This document shows positions 1 through 10,533 of a stretch of 64,000 nt of DNA, one piece after another. A model generated the notes under the pieces. That model was not told where the DNA came from and ran no database searches. It worked only from the letters and a program-made list of their open reading frames with translations. Origin of the DNA: Sporodiniella umbellata (lineage: Eukaryota > Mucoromycota > Mucoromycetes > Mucorales > Rhizopodaceae); assembly GCA_025677835.1 (NCBI GenBank), contig JAIXMR010000014.1:186001-250000 (forward strand), given 5' to 3'. The translations under genes and the position numbers were made by a program. Position 1 is the first letter of the stretch. Each line of letters begins with the position of its first letter.

Positions 1-117
1 ATGAGCCCTTCAAACCAATTTCATGCTCACGCAAAAGCTTACTTGTCGATTCAGAATGTCGTTAGTGTCGTGCAACAGTCCCAGATTTTTTGTATTCGTC
101 TCATTTTTAAGCTCCAT
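1..117 (-). CDS. 5' end of an unidentified gene leaving the window
   Basis: A minus-strand ATG at 117 opens 25 codons (43-117), beginning MELKNETNTKNLGLLHDTND, and runs into a good donor (GTAAGC, positions 42-37). The rest of the gene lies outside the window. The short polar peptide matches no family I recognise. It is divergent from DUS3, with 108 bp between the two ATGs, so both would share a very short promoter. It could also be a chance ORF beside a splice-like sequence. Confidence 0.4.
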
Positions 118-225
118 TGAGCTAATTTCGGTTTGCTGCTAGCTGAATAAAATTAGAAGTCACAAAGCCGTCCATAAACTTCAAACTTTTTTATTACTGA
201 GAGCACTTCTTTCAATAAACTTAAC

Positions 226-2605
226 ATGAGCGAGCCAAGACCTGGAGAAGCGCATATTAAATCAGAGTAAAAAAAAACAAAAAAGGATCTAGAAGAAAAA
301 ACGTGGTTGATTGTTTTTTGGTGCAACAGATACCGAAAAGAGCGCTGGCTTGGCGACTCAGAGCCTGCTCAAATAACAGCAAACGATGATGCAGCCGAGA
401 GTGGATCAAATTTTGAAGCAACCAAAAAAAAGGTTAGAAATTTACACTAAAAGAGCTTTTACTTATATTGTTGTTTGCTTTGAGCAGAACACTCGCGGAG
501 CCAATAAGGGACAACGAGGAAAAAAGCATATCCAGGACAGTATAATGATTTGCAAAAACGTCGCTTTGGATAAACAGTGCCCCAACGCAGAAAAGTAAAA
601 GAAAGAAAAAACGATTCAAGAATCTAATTGACGTGTGTAGATGTCGATATTCTCACGATCTTGAGGCCTATTTGGCTGCCAAACCTGCAGATATTGGTAC
701 AGAATGTGTCCATTTCAACTTATTTGGAAGGTAAATTGGATATGGGTGTCATGATAAGGATAGGGCTGATTCGGTGTGTAGATGCCCCTATGGTTATAAA
801 TGTCGTTACCTTATTGCACATATAGATGAAAACAAAAAGTTGATTGTAAACGAGGACAAAGTGGCAGAAAACAATGTATATACGACAAACGGTATCACTC
901 ACGCAACCCAAGTCGCTTTAAATCGCTCAAGGGTACGAATATATGATGAAAGTAAAGTTCTACGAAGTTCAACTAATCTGTATCAAATAGCACGCTTTCC
1001 CGAAAACAACTGAATATATGGCTGCAGTAAAAGCCCAAATAAAAGAAGAAGAGGAAGCAGATAAAAGAAATGCAAAAAGAAAGCTAGAAGTAGAGGCAGC
1101 TCAAAAAGAGGCAGAATCGTCAAAAAAGGCAAAGCCGGAAGAGAGTGATGATGAGTTTTTTGATGCATCTTCAGAATTTACGAATATCAGTAGCGAGCCT
1201 GCGGTAGTAAAAGAACTGTCAGAGCCTTCGAAGCCTATTGGCCCTATTGATCTTAAATACAAAAAGGTAGTGTACAATCAGATAAACCAAAAGCACGTAT
1301 GAAGCGTTTACCTGGTGTTCATTACCTATAGATCATTGATTTTAGAGATAAGACCTACCTTGCTCCTCTTACGACTGTCGGAAACTTACCTTTCCGAAGA
1401 ATCTGTAAGGAATATGGTGTAGATGTTACATGCGGTGAAATGGCTTTGGCTTTCAATTTGCTTCAAGGTCAACAATCTGAGTGGGCTCTGACTAAGCGTC
1501 ACAAATCTGAAGATATCTTTGGTATCCAAATTTGTGGATCCAAAGTAGAACAGGTCACCAAAGCTGCAGAAGTATTAAACACAGAGGTTGACGTTGATTT
1601 TATCGATCTGAATATGGGTTGCCCTATTGATCTAGTCTTCAAACAGGTAGGGGGTAAAGCAGCGATCCAAGTTAACTCAATTGACCATAGGGAGCGGGCT
1701 CAGCACTTTTGGATGCTAGAGGGAAGATGCTAAAAATCTTGAAGGGAATGCAGACTGTGACAGATATTCCTATTACTGCTAAATTTAGAATGGGTATTAA
1801 GGATAATATGCCTGTTGCTGACAGATTTATACCTAAGCTTGAAGAAATGGTACGTAAACAACTTAATCTATAATCAAAGTCTTACTGTTTTTGGTTTATT
1901 ATAGGGTATTGCATTGGGCTCTGTAAGTTCCTAAACATTTGATGTCTATTTTGACTAACCATTTTGCAAAAAAAGCTTCATGGACGTTCTCGCGCTCAAA
2001 GATATACAAAGAATGCAGACTGGAAATACATCGGGACTATGAAAAACTTAACTAGTACTATGCCGCTATATGGTAATGGCGATATTATGAGTTATAAAGA
2101 GTACGCAGAGTGTAGAGAAATCAGCGGTGTCGATGGTGTAATGATCGGAAGAGGGGCCTTAATCAAACCATGGCTCTTTGATGAAATTAAGCAACAAAAG
2201 GATATTGATATTTCAGCTAACGAAAGATTTGATATGTTGAAGCGCTTCTGTGACTACGGTCTTGAGCATTGGGGATCCGACAGTCAAGGTGTAAACACTA
2301 CTCGACGCTTCATGTGTGAATGGCAGTCATTCTTGTACCGATATATTCCTGTAGGCCTTTTAGAGAGACTTCCTCAAAGAATGAATGAAAGAGCGCCACC
2401 TTTCAATGGGCGTAGCGACTTGGAAACATTAATGGCCAGTCCACTTGCCTCTGATTGGGTAAAGCTTAGTGAAATGTTCCTTGGCCCTGCTCCCAGTGAT
2501 TTTAAATTTATGCCAAAACACAAAGCTAACTCTTTTGAATCAGTTCAGGTATACACAAAACCATACATTTGTATATGCTAAGAATCATGTGTTTTCTAGG
2601 GGTAA
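226..2605 (+). CDS. DUS3: tRNA-dihydrouridine(47) synthase (Dus3)
   Basis: FMN enzyme that reduces U47 to dihydrouridine in the variable loop of tRNAs. Eleven exons: 226-266, 330-432, 488-594, 641-730, 782-932, 991-1266, 1332-1646, 1691-1849, 1905-1922, 1976-2548, 2600-2605, giving 612 residues; every junction is GT-AG and keeps phase. The N-terminal part holds two CCCH zinc fingers of the Dus3 type (C-x8-C-x5-C-x3-H ending CRYSH, then C-x8-C-x5-C-x5-H around [11 protein letters not shown]). A charged Lys/Glu-rich linker follows. The catalytic barrel starts at [20 protein letters not shown] and includes the NMGCP active-site cysteine motif, LHGRSR, and [13 protein letters not shown]. The ATG at 226 was chosen because exon 1 splices to a conserved AHIKSEYRKERW stretch. 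One exon is only 18 nt (GIALGS) and the last carries one codon plus the stop. Family identity is secure; small exon ends are less so. Confidence 0.93.
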
Positions 2606-3597
2606 TTCTGCTAGTTATTTCGTTCAACTCTTAGTGTAATCCTACTTTTGGTTTTTCATCTAATGAGTTATAGAAGCAAAAAAAAAAAAAAAAAAAACTA
2701 CATACATACACGCACACACGCACACACAAAATAAACTGTCATACCAACCTTTTTCTCCGAGAAACTTTCGATCCTTGTACTTAGAGAGAGTGGCTGTTTT
2801 GATTGTGTTTTTGTTGAAGGGAAAGTGTTTTGATTGTGTTCCTTACGAGGGGTGGATTTACACATGATACGCACAACTTTATTACAAAGAAATAAAAAAC
2901 TAAGAAACGCATGCTGGGCACAAGATTTCGTATTTATACATTACTATTGATAGATAGAATAAATGCGTTTTTAGATCAAAAGAAGATTTGAGCAAGACTG
3001 TTTTTTTTTCTTTAAAAAAAAAGGGGCCCAGGTACCGAAATACTCTAAGAACGAACGCGACGTGGCAAGTTTTGCAGTCAAGCAATTTTTTTGTAGGTCA
3101 CAGCTGCTGATTCAAAGCGTTGGCTCTAGGTCTAATTGGCGCCTTACAGTAGATCGTTTTTTGATCTGCTTTTTAGAGTCACATTCTCTCGGTGTTGTAA
3201 CTATGCAGAACATTTTTGTATTCAAAAAATGAAGATGCAAAAAAAGCCAACTTGTTTTTCTTTTAAAAAAAGAGTTTCTTGTACAGAAAAATGAAAAATT
3301 GTAAACCTTTGGTTTGGGCTAGGGCAATATGGGACAGCCTGGCTGGTCCAAAAACATTACTTAGTGTTCGAAAAAAAAAAGCGTAGCAAGTATTCTTTCC
3401 AGCTACTTGAAGTCGAAAGCGGTAGCCTCTAAGTATATTTGTTTATTCACTGCTAGTTTTTTTTTTTGTGAAAACTTCCTTTGAATAAGACAATATACTG
3501 AAGCTATTCCTAATAAAATCCAGCACAACTGTATACCTTTTATTCAAATGATGGATTGAGATTTAAAAATAATCACAGACATTCTGAAACGCGCCTG
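2606..3597. other. intergenic region between convergent DUS3 and ICP55
   Basis: No coding region is supported. It holds an A-tract near 2680, a short CA-rich run at about 2704-2729, and a 15-bp direct repeat (TGTTTTGATTGTGTT at 2795 and 2826). It should contain the two 3' UTRs. Confidence 0.6.
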
Positions 3598-5424
3598 TTA
3601 GTTGTTGCAACAGAATTCTATATCAACTATTTCCTTAGGAGCATTTGCAGTTAAAACGAACGGGACCTCTTTGCCAATCACGACATTATCCTCAATACGA
3701 ATACCGATTCCTTGGTATTTACTAGGGAACTTGTCGTTGAAAGGAACATAAATCCCGGGTTCAATAGTAATAACCATATTTTGTTTTAATTTTCGAGATC
3801 TATCTAAGCTATGTAGATCATGTACATCTAAACCTAAATAATGCCCTACATGGTGGGGATAAAGAATCCTTTCCAAATCCTAAAATTAGCACTGATTAGC
3901 ATATATTTTCTTCAGAACAATTAGGTTTTTACCCATCCTGAGACACTAAAACCAATCTTTTCAAGCTCCTGTTTCATCAACTTAACAGACTGAGAATGGA
4001 TTCCATGTAGTGACAGACCGTTGGATTCAGTGCATAGTTTGATACACTCCTTGTTTACATTCAAGACAGCTTGATAAAGCTCCTTTTGCGCTTCAGTAAA
4101 CCTGCCATTAACTGGCCAAGTACGAGTAATATCGCTAGCATATCCATTATATTCGCCACCACAGTCTACTAGAACCAAATCGTTATTTCTAATTTTTGTA
4201 GTGAGTAAGGTGTATTCCAAGAAAAACTTACTTTAATTCCATATCGTTTCTAACGTAATGTAAAGACAAAGCGTTGGGTCCGCCACCAATCACTGGCACA
4301 TAAGCCAATATGCTTGAGCCTCTCACTCTTGTTTCATAATCAAGTTTTGCCCAAAGCTGCGCTTCAGTCAAACCGGGTTTTGTCCATTTCATAGCTTCCA
4401 CAAAAGCCTTGGAGCTAATAAGACCAGACTCTTTCATTACTTCTACTTCGCTGGAACTCTTGATAACTCTCAGCTCTTGTATTATCTTGCTTAGGGGGGT
4501 TATGGTTTGAACTTTAAGCCCTAAAACAGAGGTTAGGTTGGCATTTTTTTTTTTTCAATAATATAGGATAGAAACCCTTTTTTATGCTGAGCCAGAGCTT
4601 CTCCCAAAACGTACCCGTTTCGATTAGTTTTTTGGTGTTATCGTCAGAAATCAGCGTAGGCATATTTCCTGGGCTATCCATAAAAACGTTTTTGTACGAA
4701 CTCAATACGTTTTTAAAATGTGCAGTAAACTTTGTATTCTCGTAGGCTTCATCTGCGTCAAACAACTCTTTTGCCCCTTGAATACCAGTACGTGGACCGT
4801 CCCATAACTCTGCCTGTGCATTTTTGGGCAAGACAAACATGGTCTGTTTATACCCTTTTTTCGAGTTGTCCTTTTCTGTTTTCATACAGATTTATATCAA
4901 AAAGGGCTAAATCACATATTGCATTATCTACCTAATATTATGGCTGCATCTGGTTCGTTAAATCCACATAAATACCAGAAATCAGTGTTTTGGTGAAAAG
5001 GATAAAATATGTTGTTTGTCATATATCTTGTCCCATATCCTAAGCATACAACTGCGCTGTTTTCGGGTAAAGAGCTCATTAAATTGGAGCGTCGCTTTTG
5101 ATATTCGGTGGCAGTAAAACCAGGTGTCACTTCAATAAGAAGGTTCAGTAAGATTGTCTTTTTCGTCCGTTTTTTCAACTATACCTTCTCCCTTTTTCAT
5201 CAAATTGGGATGCGTTACATGTGTAGGTTGACCAAAAGACCTTTTATGAGTTGCTGGAGCATTTACATTGGTATAAGATCGAGCTGGTCGAATAAGTGTG
5301 CGTGGCCGAAGACCTTGTCTATAAACTAAAGCGAAAAAACAAATAGCCTTTAGCGCTTTTCTATTGTAAAAATGTTTTATCTACCAGCAGTGACTAATGA
5401 TTTTGCTAATGAAGAGCGAAGCAT
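3598..5424 (-). CDS. ICP55: mitochondrial Xaa-Pro aminopeptidase (Icp55/XPNPEP3-like)
   Basis: M24B metallopeptidase that trims one residue from mitochondrial proteins after presequence removal. Exons, in gene order: 5385-5424, 5185-5325, 4932-5129, exon 4 from 4875, 4232-4520, 3933-4188, 3598-3879. Exon 4 can end at 4615 (strong donor GTACGT; 488 residues) or 4576 (weaker GTTTCT; 501 residues); both keep phase. The N-terminus, MLRSSLAKSLVTAVYRQGLR, is Arg/Ser-rich and lacks acidic residues, as expected for a mitochondrial presequence. GEVTPGFTATEYQKRR is the family N-domain. All five metal ligands are visible: two Asp in DCGGEYNGYASDITRTWP, His in PHHVGHYLGLDVHD, Glu in TIEPGIYVP and Glu in GIRIEDNVV. 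Length agrees with yeast Icp55 (about 510). A peroxisomal or cytosolic relative is less likely given the presequence. Confidence 0.9.
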
Positions 5425-5879
5425 GTAATATTTTAAAGCTAAAAACAAAAGCAAAAAATTGACAGGTCCTTTGGCCGCTGAAGTACACACGATAATTCAA
5501 AGCCCGTATATTATTGTAGACTAAGCTTTATCATTATTCATAAGTAAGGGCTTGCACGAACAGCTTACATGCTTAGGGATAGTTTCCCTCACTCGCGGTT
5601 TTTTAGACGCCCTTGATTTACAAATCTAACGCTGAAAATAAGGAAAATAGATGTATTGCTTGGTCATTAGTCATAAAAAATTAAAGTTTACCAGGTCCCT
5701 TCATTATTTGTAGCCCCATGAAAAAGAAAAAGAATTTTTATACAACACCGTTTAAAAAGATTCTTGAAGAAATAGAAACAATGGTTTTGATTGTAAAAAC
5801 GAATGTAATATGCATGTCTATATCTTTATTATGTAAACCATAAGAAAAGTTTTACTTGTACAACACAAAACACAAGAGG
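5425..5879. other. intergenic region, ICP55 promoter and IFRD 3' side
   Basis: No ORF with family similarity or plausible exon chain. AT-rich, with several short A-runs. It should contain the ICP55 promoter and the 3' UTR of the IFRD-like gene. Confidence 0.6.
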
Positions 5880-6859
5880 TTACACAAACGCATTGTCTTT
5901 TCCGAGTCTTGCTGTTCGCATTTGCTTTGTTCTGAATTTTTTGTTTTCATCATACATATAGCGTCTGTCAACATTACTGAGTTCGTCTTCTTCTTCTCCT
6001 GAGTCATCCGAATCTACTCTAGACATTCCATAAGAATAACGGAACATATGTTGAAGCATAGTATTTGTCTGTTTGTTCAATAATGAGAGTAAGTAACAAG
6101 GTCTATAAGCTTTACTTTCTCATACTTTTAAATGGTGCTGTAATCCTTGTCCAAGCATTTTTCTGAACGCGTTGAGAATAAGGATTTTTGCCCAGCCCTT
6201 GAATACAATAGTTTTCCCACCAATCTTGAGTTCTTCTATTGGTTTGATATTCTCCTCAACACTCTTTACGACATCTCTGAACACCGATTTCTGCTCAGCT
6301 CTATCGCTTTTAGCCCTTCGTTTGTTGCTCTCTACGGATAAGTCCTTGAGCGTACGAACAAGTTCATTCATGTTGTCGTATTCAGGCTTTTCAATGTTTT
6401 CGTCATTTTCATCATACTCTTCTCCATTATCGTCAACAGATGCAAACACGTTGAAAACTTCAAAAACCAGAGCAATGTTTTCCCCAGCAGCAATGCGTGT
6501 ATCTTTATCTGAGGATTCTAACAGTATTTCATGAATCGGCATAACTCTAGTGAAATGTAAGTATTTCGCAATGGTACCTTTGCGCTTACTTTTCCATTTC
6601 TTCCCAAATTACATTGAAGTCAACTAGTCCTTCCGAAAACGACGCAGCAAATAGAACGCCATATGCTTGTAGAGCTTCCGCCATCACCTGATCTTTTTCT
6701 TGAGTAGATAAGCTATCTATATTAAAGTCTGCGCCATCCGTCTCAATAAAGTCAAAGAAATATTCTCGAATCAAGTGTGTATCTATTTCTGATGCTGAAG
6801 TGTAAGTGATCAAAGCCAATGTTTTTATGCACTAGGTTTGATAAACTATTAGTTATTAA

Positions 6860-6890
<31 letters not shown>

Positions 6891-7343
6891 CATTGATTTT
6901 GATCTCTGCTTCTTCACTATCTTTGATAGCATTCTTCAATGTGGGTAAAATTCGTCTGTAAAAGTCATCGCCATCAGCTTCTGAAATATCATCCAAGTTT
7001 ACAAAAGTCAAACCAATAGCTGTTGCTGCTAAGGCTCCTTCTTTTGCACTTCCGTATTTGCTTGTAGATTTTTTAAATAAACCCAAAACTTCTTCCACTC
7101 TGTTTTCGATGTGTGATGATACATGGTGACAAGAAAATATATTGACAATAGTTTCCAAGTTCTCTTCTCGAGTGCTTTTTACTTTATTAGCAATTATATA
7201 GCATACCTTGTTTTTTACCTTGTTCTGCTTTCAGCAAGGTTGTCAAAGGCTTGATTCATTTTTTCATCCCAAGTTCCAGGAGTGGTATCTTCCTCGTCTC
7301 CTTTTTTGTTGAAGTTGCGTTTAGAAGGGATTTTTCTATACAT
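5880..7343 (-). CDS. interferon-related developmental regulator (IFRD) family protein
   Basis: HEAT/ARM-like protein of the IFRD1/2 family, known in animals as a transcriptional and translational co-regulator; its role in fungi is little described. Exons: 7219-7343, 6892-7174, 6590-6831, 6126-6546, 5880-6068 (419 residues), all GT-AG and in phase. TWDEKMNQAFDNLAESRTS followed by TREENLETIVNIFSCHH matches the N-terminal helical domain. The segment around PIHEILLESSDKDTRIAAGE, with the IAAGENIALVFE helix, is the most characteristic IFRD stretch. The C-terminal part has FKGWAKILILNAFRKMLGQG, then a short tail with acidic and Arg/Lys-rich patches (DSDDSGEEEDEL). The intron before exon 3 has a T-tract of about 27 on the plus strand. 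The start is uncertain: the ATG at 7343 is the first in frame after a possible acceptor, and a 5' exon above 7400 cannot be excluded. Confidence 0.8.
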
Positions 7344-8122
7344 GTAGAATAAAGTGCTGAAAAAAGATCTGTTTGTTTTTTCTTTTTCTTTTTTTTTTTT
7401 TTGCACTGCATAAAAACAGTCACTTGGTGGTTTGATCATGACTTCATACTTGTGTAATAATTGGAGGTGTCAAGACTATACAATCATTACTGTTTTCAGA
7501 ACGAAATATTATAAACGCATTGTACAAACCTTAAAGGGCTCTTCTTAAGAACCTATAATGAGCTTTGTATTAAATCATTAAGCTTATAATATCTGCCCAT
7601 TATAGTAGACGTTATTGCGTAATTTCTTGCTGTCATTTTAACAAATGAGGGTACTTTAGAACACAAGATTCGATTACGCACCGCAGCACTATCTTTACTA
7701 TCATAAGCTATCTATTAGTGAGTAGCTCTAGAAAAAAGCGAAAAAACAAACCAAAAAGGCTTTGTTTGGTCTCTATCTCAATAAAGTCAGTGTTGGTTTA
7801 TTTTTGCAAGGCATTCGACAATGTTTGTGAAAATGAGCTTGGTATTAATACGCGATACATGATCCGAATAGTGGGCGATTGCGCTTAGTGAAATAGCGCT
7901 TTCAGTTAATAGACTCCAAGCAATTGATCGCACCGCTTACAGTACACATTTTGTTTTCTTTTATCATTGAATCGTATCTAGAAATGTGTCCTATAAATAC
8001 ATACTTTACTGGAATATTACGATATTCGAAACCCAATACTAAAAAAAACAGTTGGCAATTGTCCTTGTATTGTTATAGATTTCTATACAATTTATGGGTG
8101 TAGCAGTAAATATAGAAAGCAT
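7344..8122. other. intergenic region, IFRD 5' side and HUB1 3' side
   Basis: No supported gene. A poly-T/C tract (about 7379-7402) lies just upstream of the assumed IFRD start and may belong to an unrecognised first intron. The remainder is AT-rich and without long ORFs. Confidence 0.5.
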
Positions 8123-8810
8123 TTATTTGTAATATAATTCTAAATTCATCCCATTATGTATTTCGTCTGAAAAGAAAAGAAAATTAGATCAATAAGCATC
8201 AATAAAAAAAATGTCTTACAGTCATCTAGTGTGATGTGATCCTTGTATTCCTTATACCATTTCTTCAGTATAATCTTTTGAGGCTCTGTACCGATCTGTG
8301 CTGCAACCAATTTTTTAAAGTCACCTACAAGATCGTTGGGTGCACACTTGACTCGAACTTTTTTTCCTAATCTGTCATTAACTTCCACTTCAATCAGACT
8401 ATAGGTTGGTTTTTTCTTGACTTTTTTAGGCTAGAATCTGAATGAGAATCCCAATCATACATCTCTGTTTTACCTTTTCAACAGCTGGTTTTTCTTCCTG
8501 CGACTTTTTGTCCGCTGATCTCGACCTATGTCGAGATCCTGTTTTTTCTCTGCGAGGTGATCGCTCACGAGATCTTTCCCGTCTTCTGTTATCTCTAGAG
8601 TATTTATCACTTTCACCGCGTCTATATGGCGAGCGGCTTCTGTGTCTCTCTCTGTATTCGGAACGGCCAGGTGAGCAAGACCGACTTCTTTTTCTTTCTT
8701 CTTTTTTTGAAGATTTGTCTTTATCTAAGCAATTTTTTTTTTGTTAAAGCTTACATCCGCCTTTTTTAAGGAAAGAAATTACCAGAATCGTGTTTTTTGA
8801 ATTTTAACAT
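8123..8810 (-). CDS. HUB1: ubiquitin-like splicing modifier Hub1/UBL5 with RS-rich N-terminal extension
   Basis: Hub1/UBL5 is a ubiquitin-like protein that binds the spliceosome non-covalently through HIND motifs (in yeast Snu66) and affects use of weak 5' splice sites. Exons: 8783-8810, 8474-8724, 8220-8430, 8123-8166, giving 177 residues; introns of 58, 43 and 53 nt all keep phase. The C-terminal 73 or so residues are a full Hub1: [55 protein letters not shown], ending YY plus one residue instead of a Gly-Gly tail. What is odd is the roughly 100 preceding residues: basic, with repeated RS/SR and RER motifs ([45 protein letters not shown]). Usual Hub1 is a bare 73-residue domain. The extension is joined by two well-formed introns rather than read-through, and the same frame continues across both. 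An internal start giving bare Hub1 is possible but would need a non-conserved ATG. Confidence 0.85.
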
Positions 8811-9548
8811 TTTTGAAAGAAGAAAAAAGAAAATTGCGGAGATAGAGCAGCGTTTTTTCTTTTTTTTTTGTTCCTGTCATTGATTTGCATTGGTTCGGTC
8901 CTGCTTATTGTAGATCATAAATTGGAAGAGCCAATATAAAATTCCGTGCTTCTGAAAAAAAAAAGAGCATAGACAGACTCTGTAATATATGCAATTAATG
9001 TCTGGAACCCGCTTTTGCTTCATGTAGCGTTTTATATGGGTAAGAGTATTAGAAAAGCTTAACTAATCATTTTCACTTTTCTTGCCTGTCCTTTTCAGTA
9101 TAAAATGGCAATCGGGAGCTCTAAAATACATGAATGGAATAAAACGAGTGTGCGTTGAAACACTATTTGCTTCGAAAATGTCTTTCCTTAGTCTTGCCTT
9201 TTTTTTTCTTTAAATAAAGGCAGACTTCTCTTATGAACTTAAAATATGGATAACAAACCGTAGTTTTTGTCAGCGCTTCCTATCGACCACGCCTTTTTTT
9301 CTCGCTTTTGGACCCGAGAAATTCTCAGACTAAAGCATAGATCGTTCAACGCTACAGTCTATCAGCCTTTCCTGGTTACTTCCAAAACACATTACAAAAC
9401 AAAAGCAAAATATTAAAAAAAGCAGGTTTTGCATGACCTATCGCTTTTCAATTTTTTATTGGATAAATAGAAATTCAAACACAGCGATATTGAAATGAAA
9501 TGATATTTTGATTCTCAAGCCCTCTTTTTTTTCTACAATCAAGGCGCC
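8811..9548. other. intergenic region between divergent HUB1 and the p24 gene
   Basis: About 740 bp without a supported gene, presumably two divergent promoters. Several T-tracts are present (about 8863-8871, 9199-9209, 9527-9534). No repeat or RNA gene recognised. Confidence 0.6.
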
Positions 9549-10258
9549 ATGTTCCTCTCTACATTATCGTCGTTTGTTATTTTAGGTCTACTAGCCATAG
9601 TGACTTTTCCATCTGCTTCTAATGCTACTTCATTAACATACAGTTTTGCTCCCAATGAGGAATCTTGCTTTTACGCCATGACAGATCAACCTGGTAAAAA
9701 GATTGGATTTTACTTTGCTGTAAGCTCAAGTAGTAACTTCATTGGTTTATGGTACAACTAACGCGAACTTTCTTTAAATAGGTTCAACAAGGCGGTGAGT
9801 TTGATATAAATTTTGAAGTAAAAGGCCCCAGGGACAATAGTATCTTGAATGGAGCACAAGAAAGACAAGGCGACTACGTGTTTACAGCTACTGATGTTGG
9901 AGAATACTCTTTCTGTTTCTCTAACGACATGTCAACATTTGCTGAAAAGTTGGTTGATTTTGAAATTACTGTAGAGAACCAGGTTCGTCCTGAATTCCAA
10001 AAAGATGGAAAAACCCCAGCCCCGGCCCTCACTGAAATGGAAGAGATCCTTTACAGACTCTCTGGATCCTTGACTACTGTTGCTAGAAACCAGAGATACT
10101 TCCGTACAAGAGAACACCGTAACGCTGTAACTGTTACTTCAACCCACAATAGAATGTATTGGTTTTCACTACTGGAAAGTGCTGCTATTATCTCTATTGC
10201 TGCTTTACAAACTTTTGTCGTTAAAGGCTTTTTCAATGTCAAGAAGGGTGGTGTTTAA
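9549..10258 (+). CDS. p24/TMED (emp24/Erp) family ER-Golgi cargo receptor
   Basis: Type I membrane protein of COPI/COPII vesicles that helps package cargo such as GPI-anchored proteins. Two exons, 9549-9719 and 9782-10258, with one 62-nt phase-0 intron; 215 residues. Signal peptide about 1-26 (FVILGLLAIVTFPSASNATS). The GOLD domain follows, with two conserved cysteines (EESCFYAM and GEYSFCFSN). Next is a coiled-coil stretch with RNQRYFRTREHRN, the usual p24 pre-membrane motif, then a membrane segment (WFSLLESAAIISIAALQTFVV) and a short cytosolic tail, KGFFNVKKGGV, with the FF and di-lysine type signals used for coat binding. Length is standard. The tail looks most like gamma-type Erp proteins, but I cannot assign the subfamily. 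Poly(A)-signal-like AATAAATAAATA follows the stop directly. Confidence 0.9.
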
Positions 10259-10533
10259 ATGACAATAAATAAATAAATAGAAAACAGCAAAAAAAAATCG
10301 GTACTAGTTTAAGAATTTTATTTAATCTTTATATTTCTATCAGCGTAGAAAAAATACTCGAGGAACCGAAAAGGATTATTAGTGTAGCAGTAATAGGATT
10401 TGGTTGAAGAATATACAAAACAAATGAGCCCTTTCTTAATATTTCGTATTTCTTATTCCGACTTTAATAAAGACAAAGGCATTTTTTTTCGAACTCGTTG
10501 TATAGCAATTCAAACTTGAAAGATAAACTGTAA

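Noticed and set aside
628..825. Apparent frameshifts and stops in the 5' half of DUS3
   Set aside because: Each break is removed by a GT-AG intron that restores the CCCH-finger and barrel frame, so the gene is intact rather than a pseudogene.
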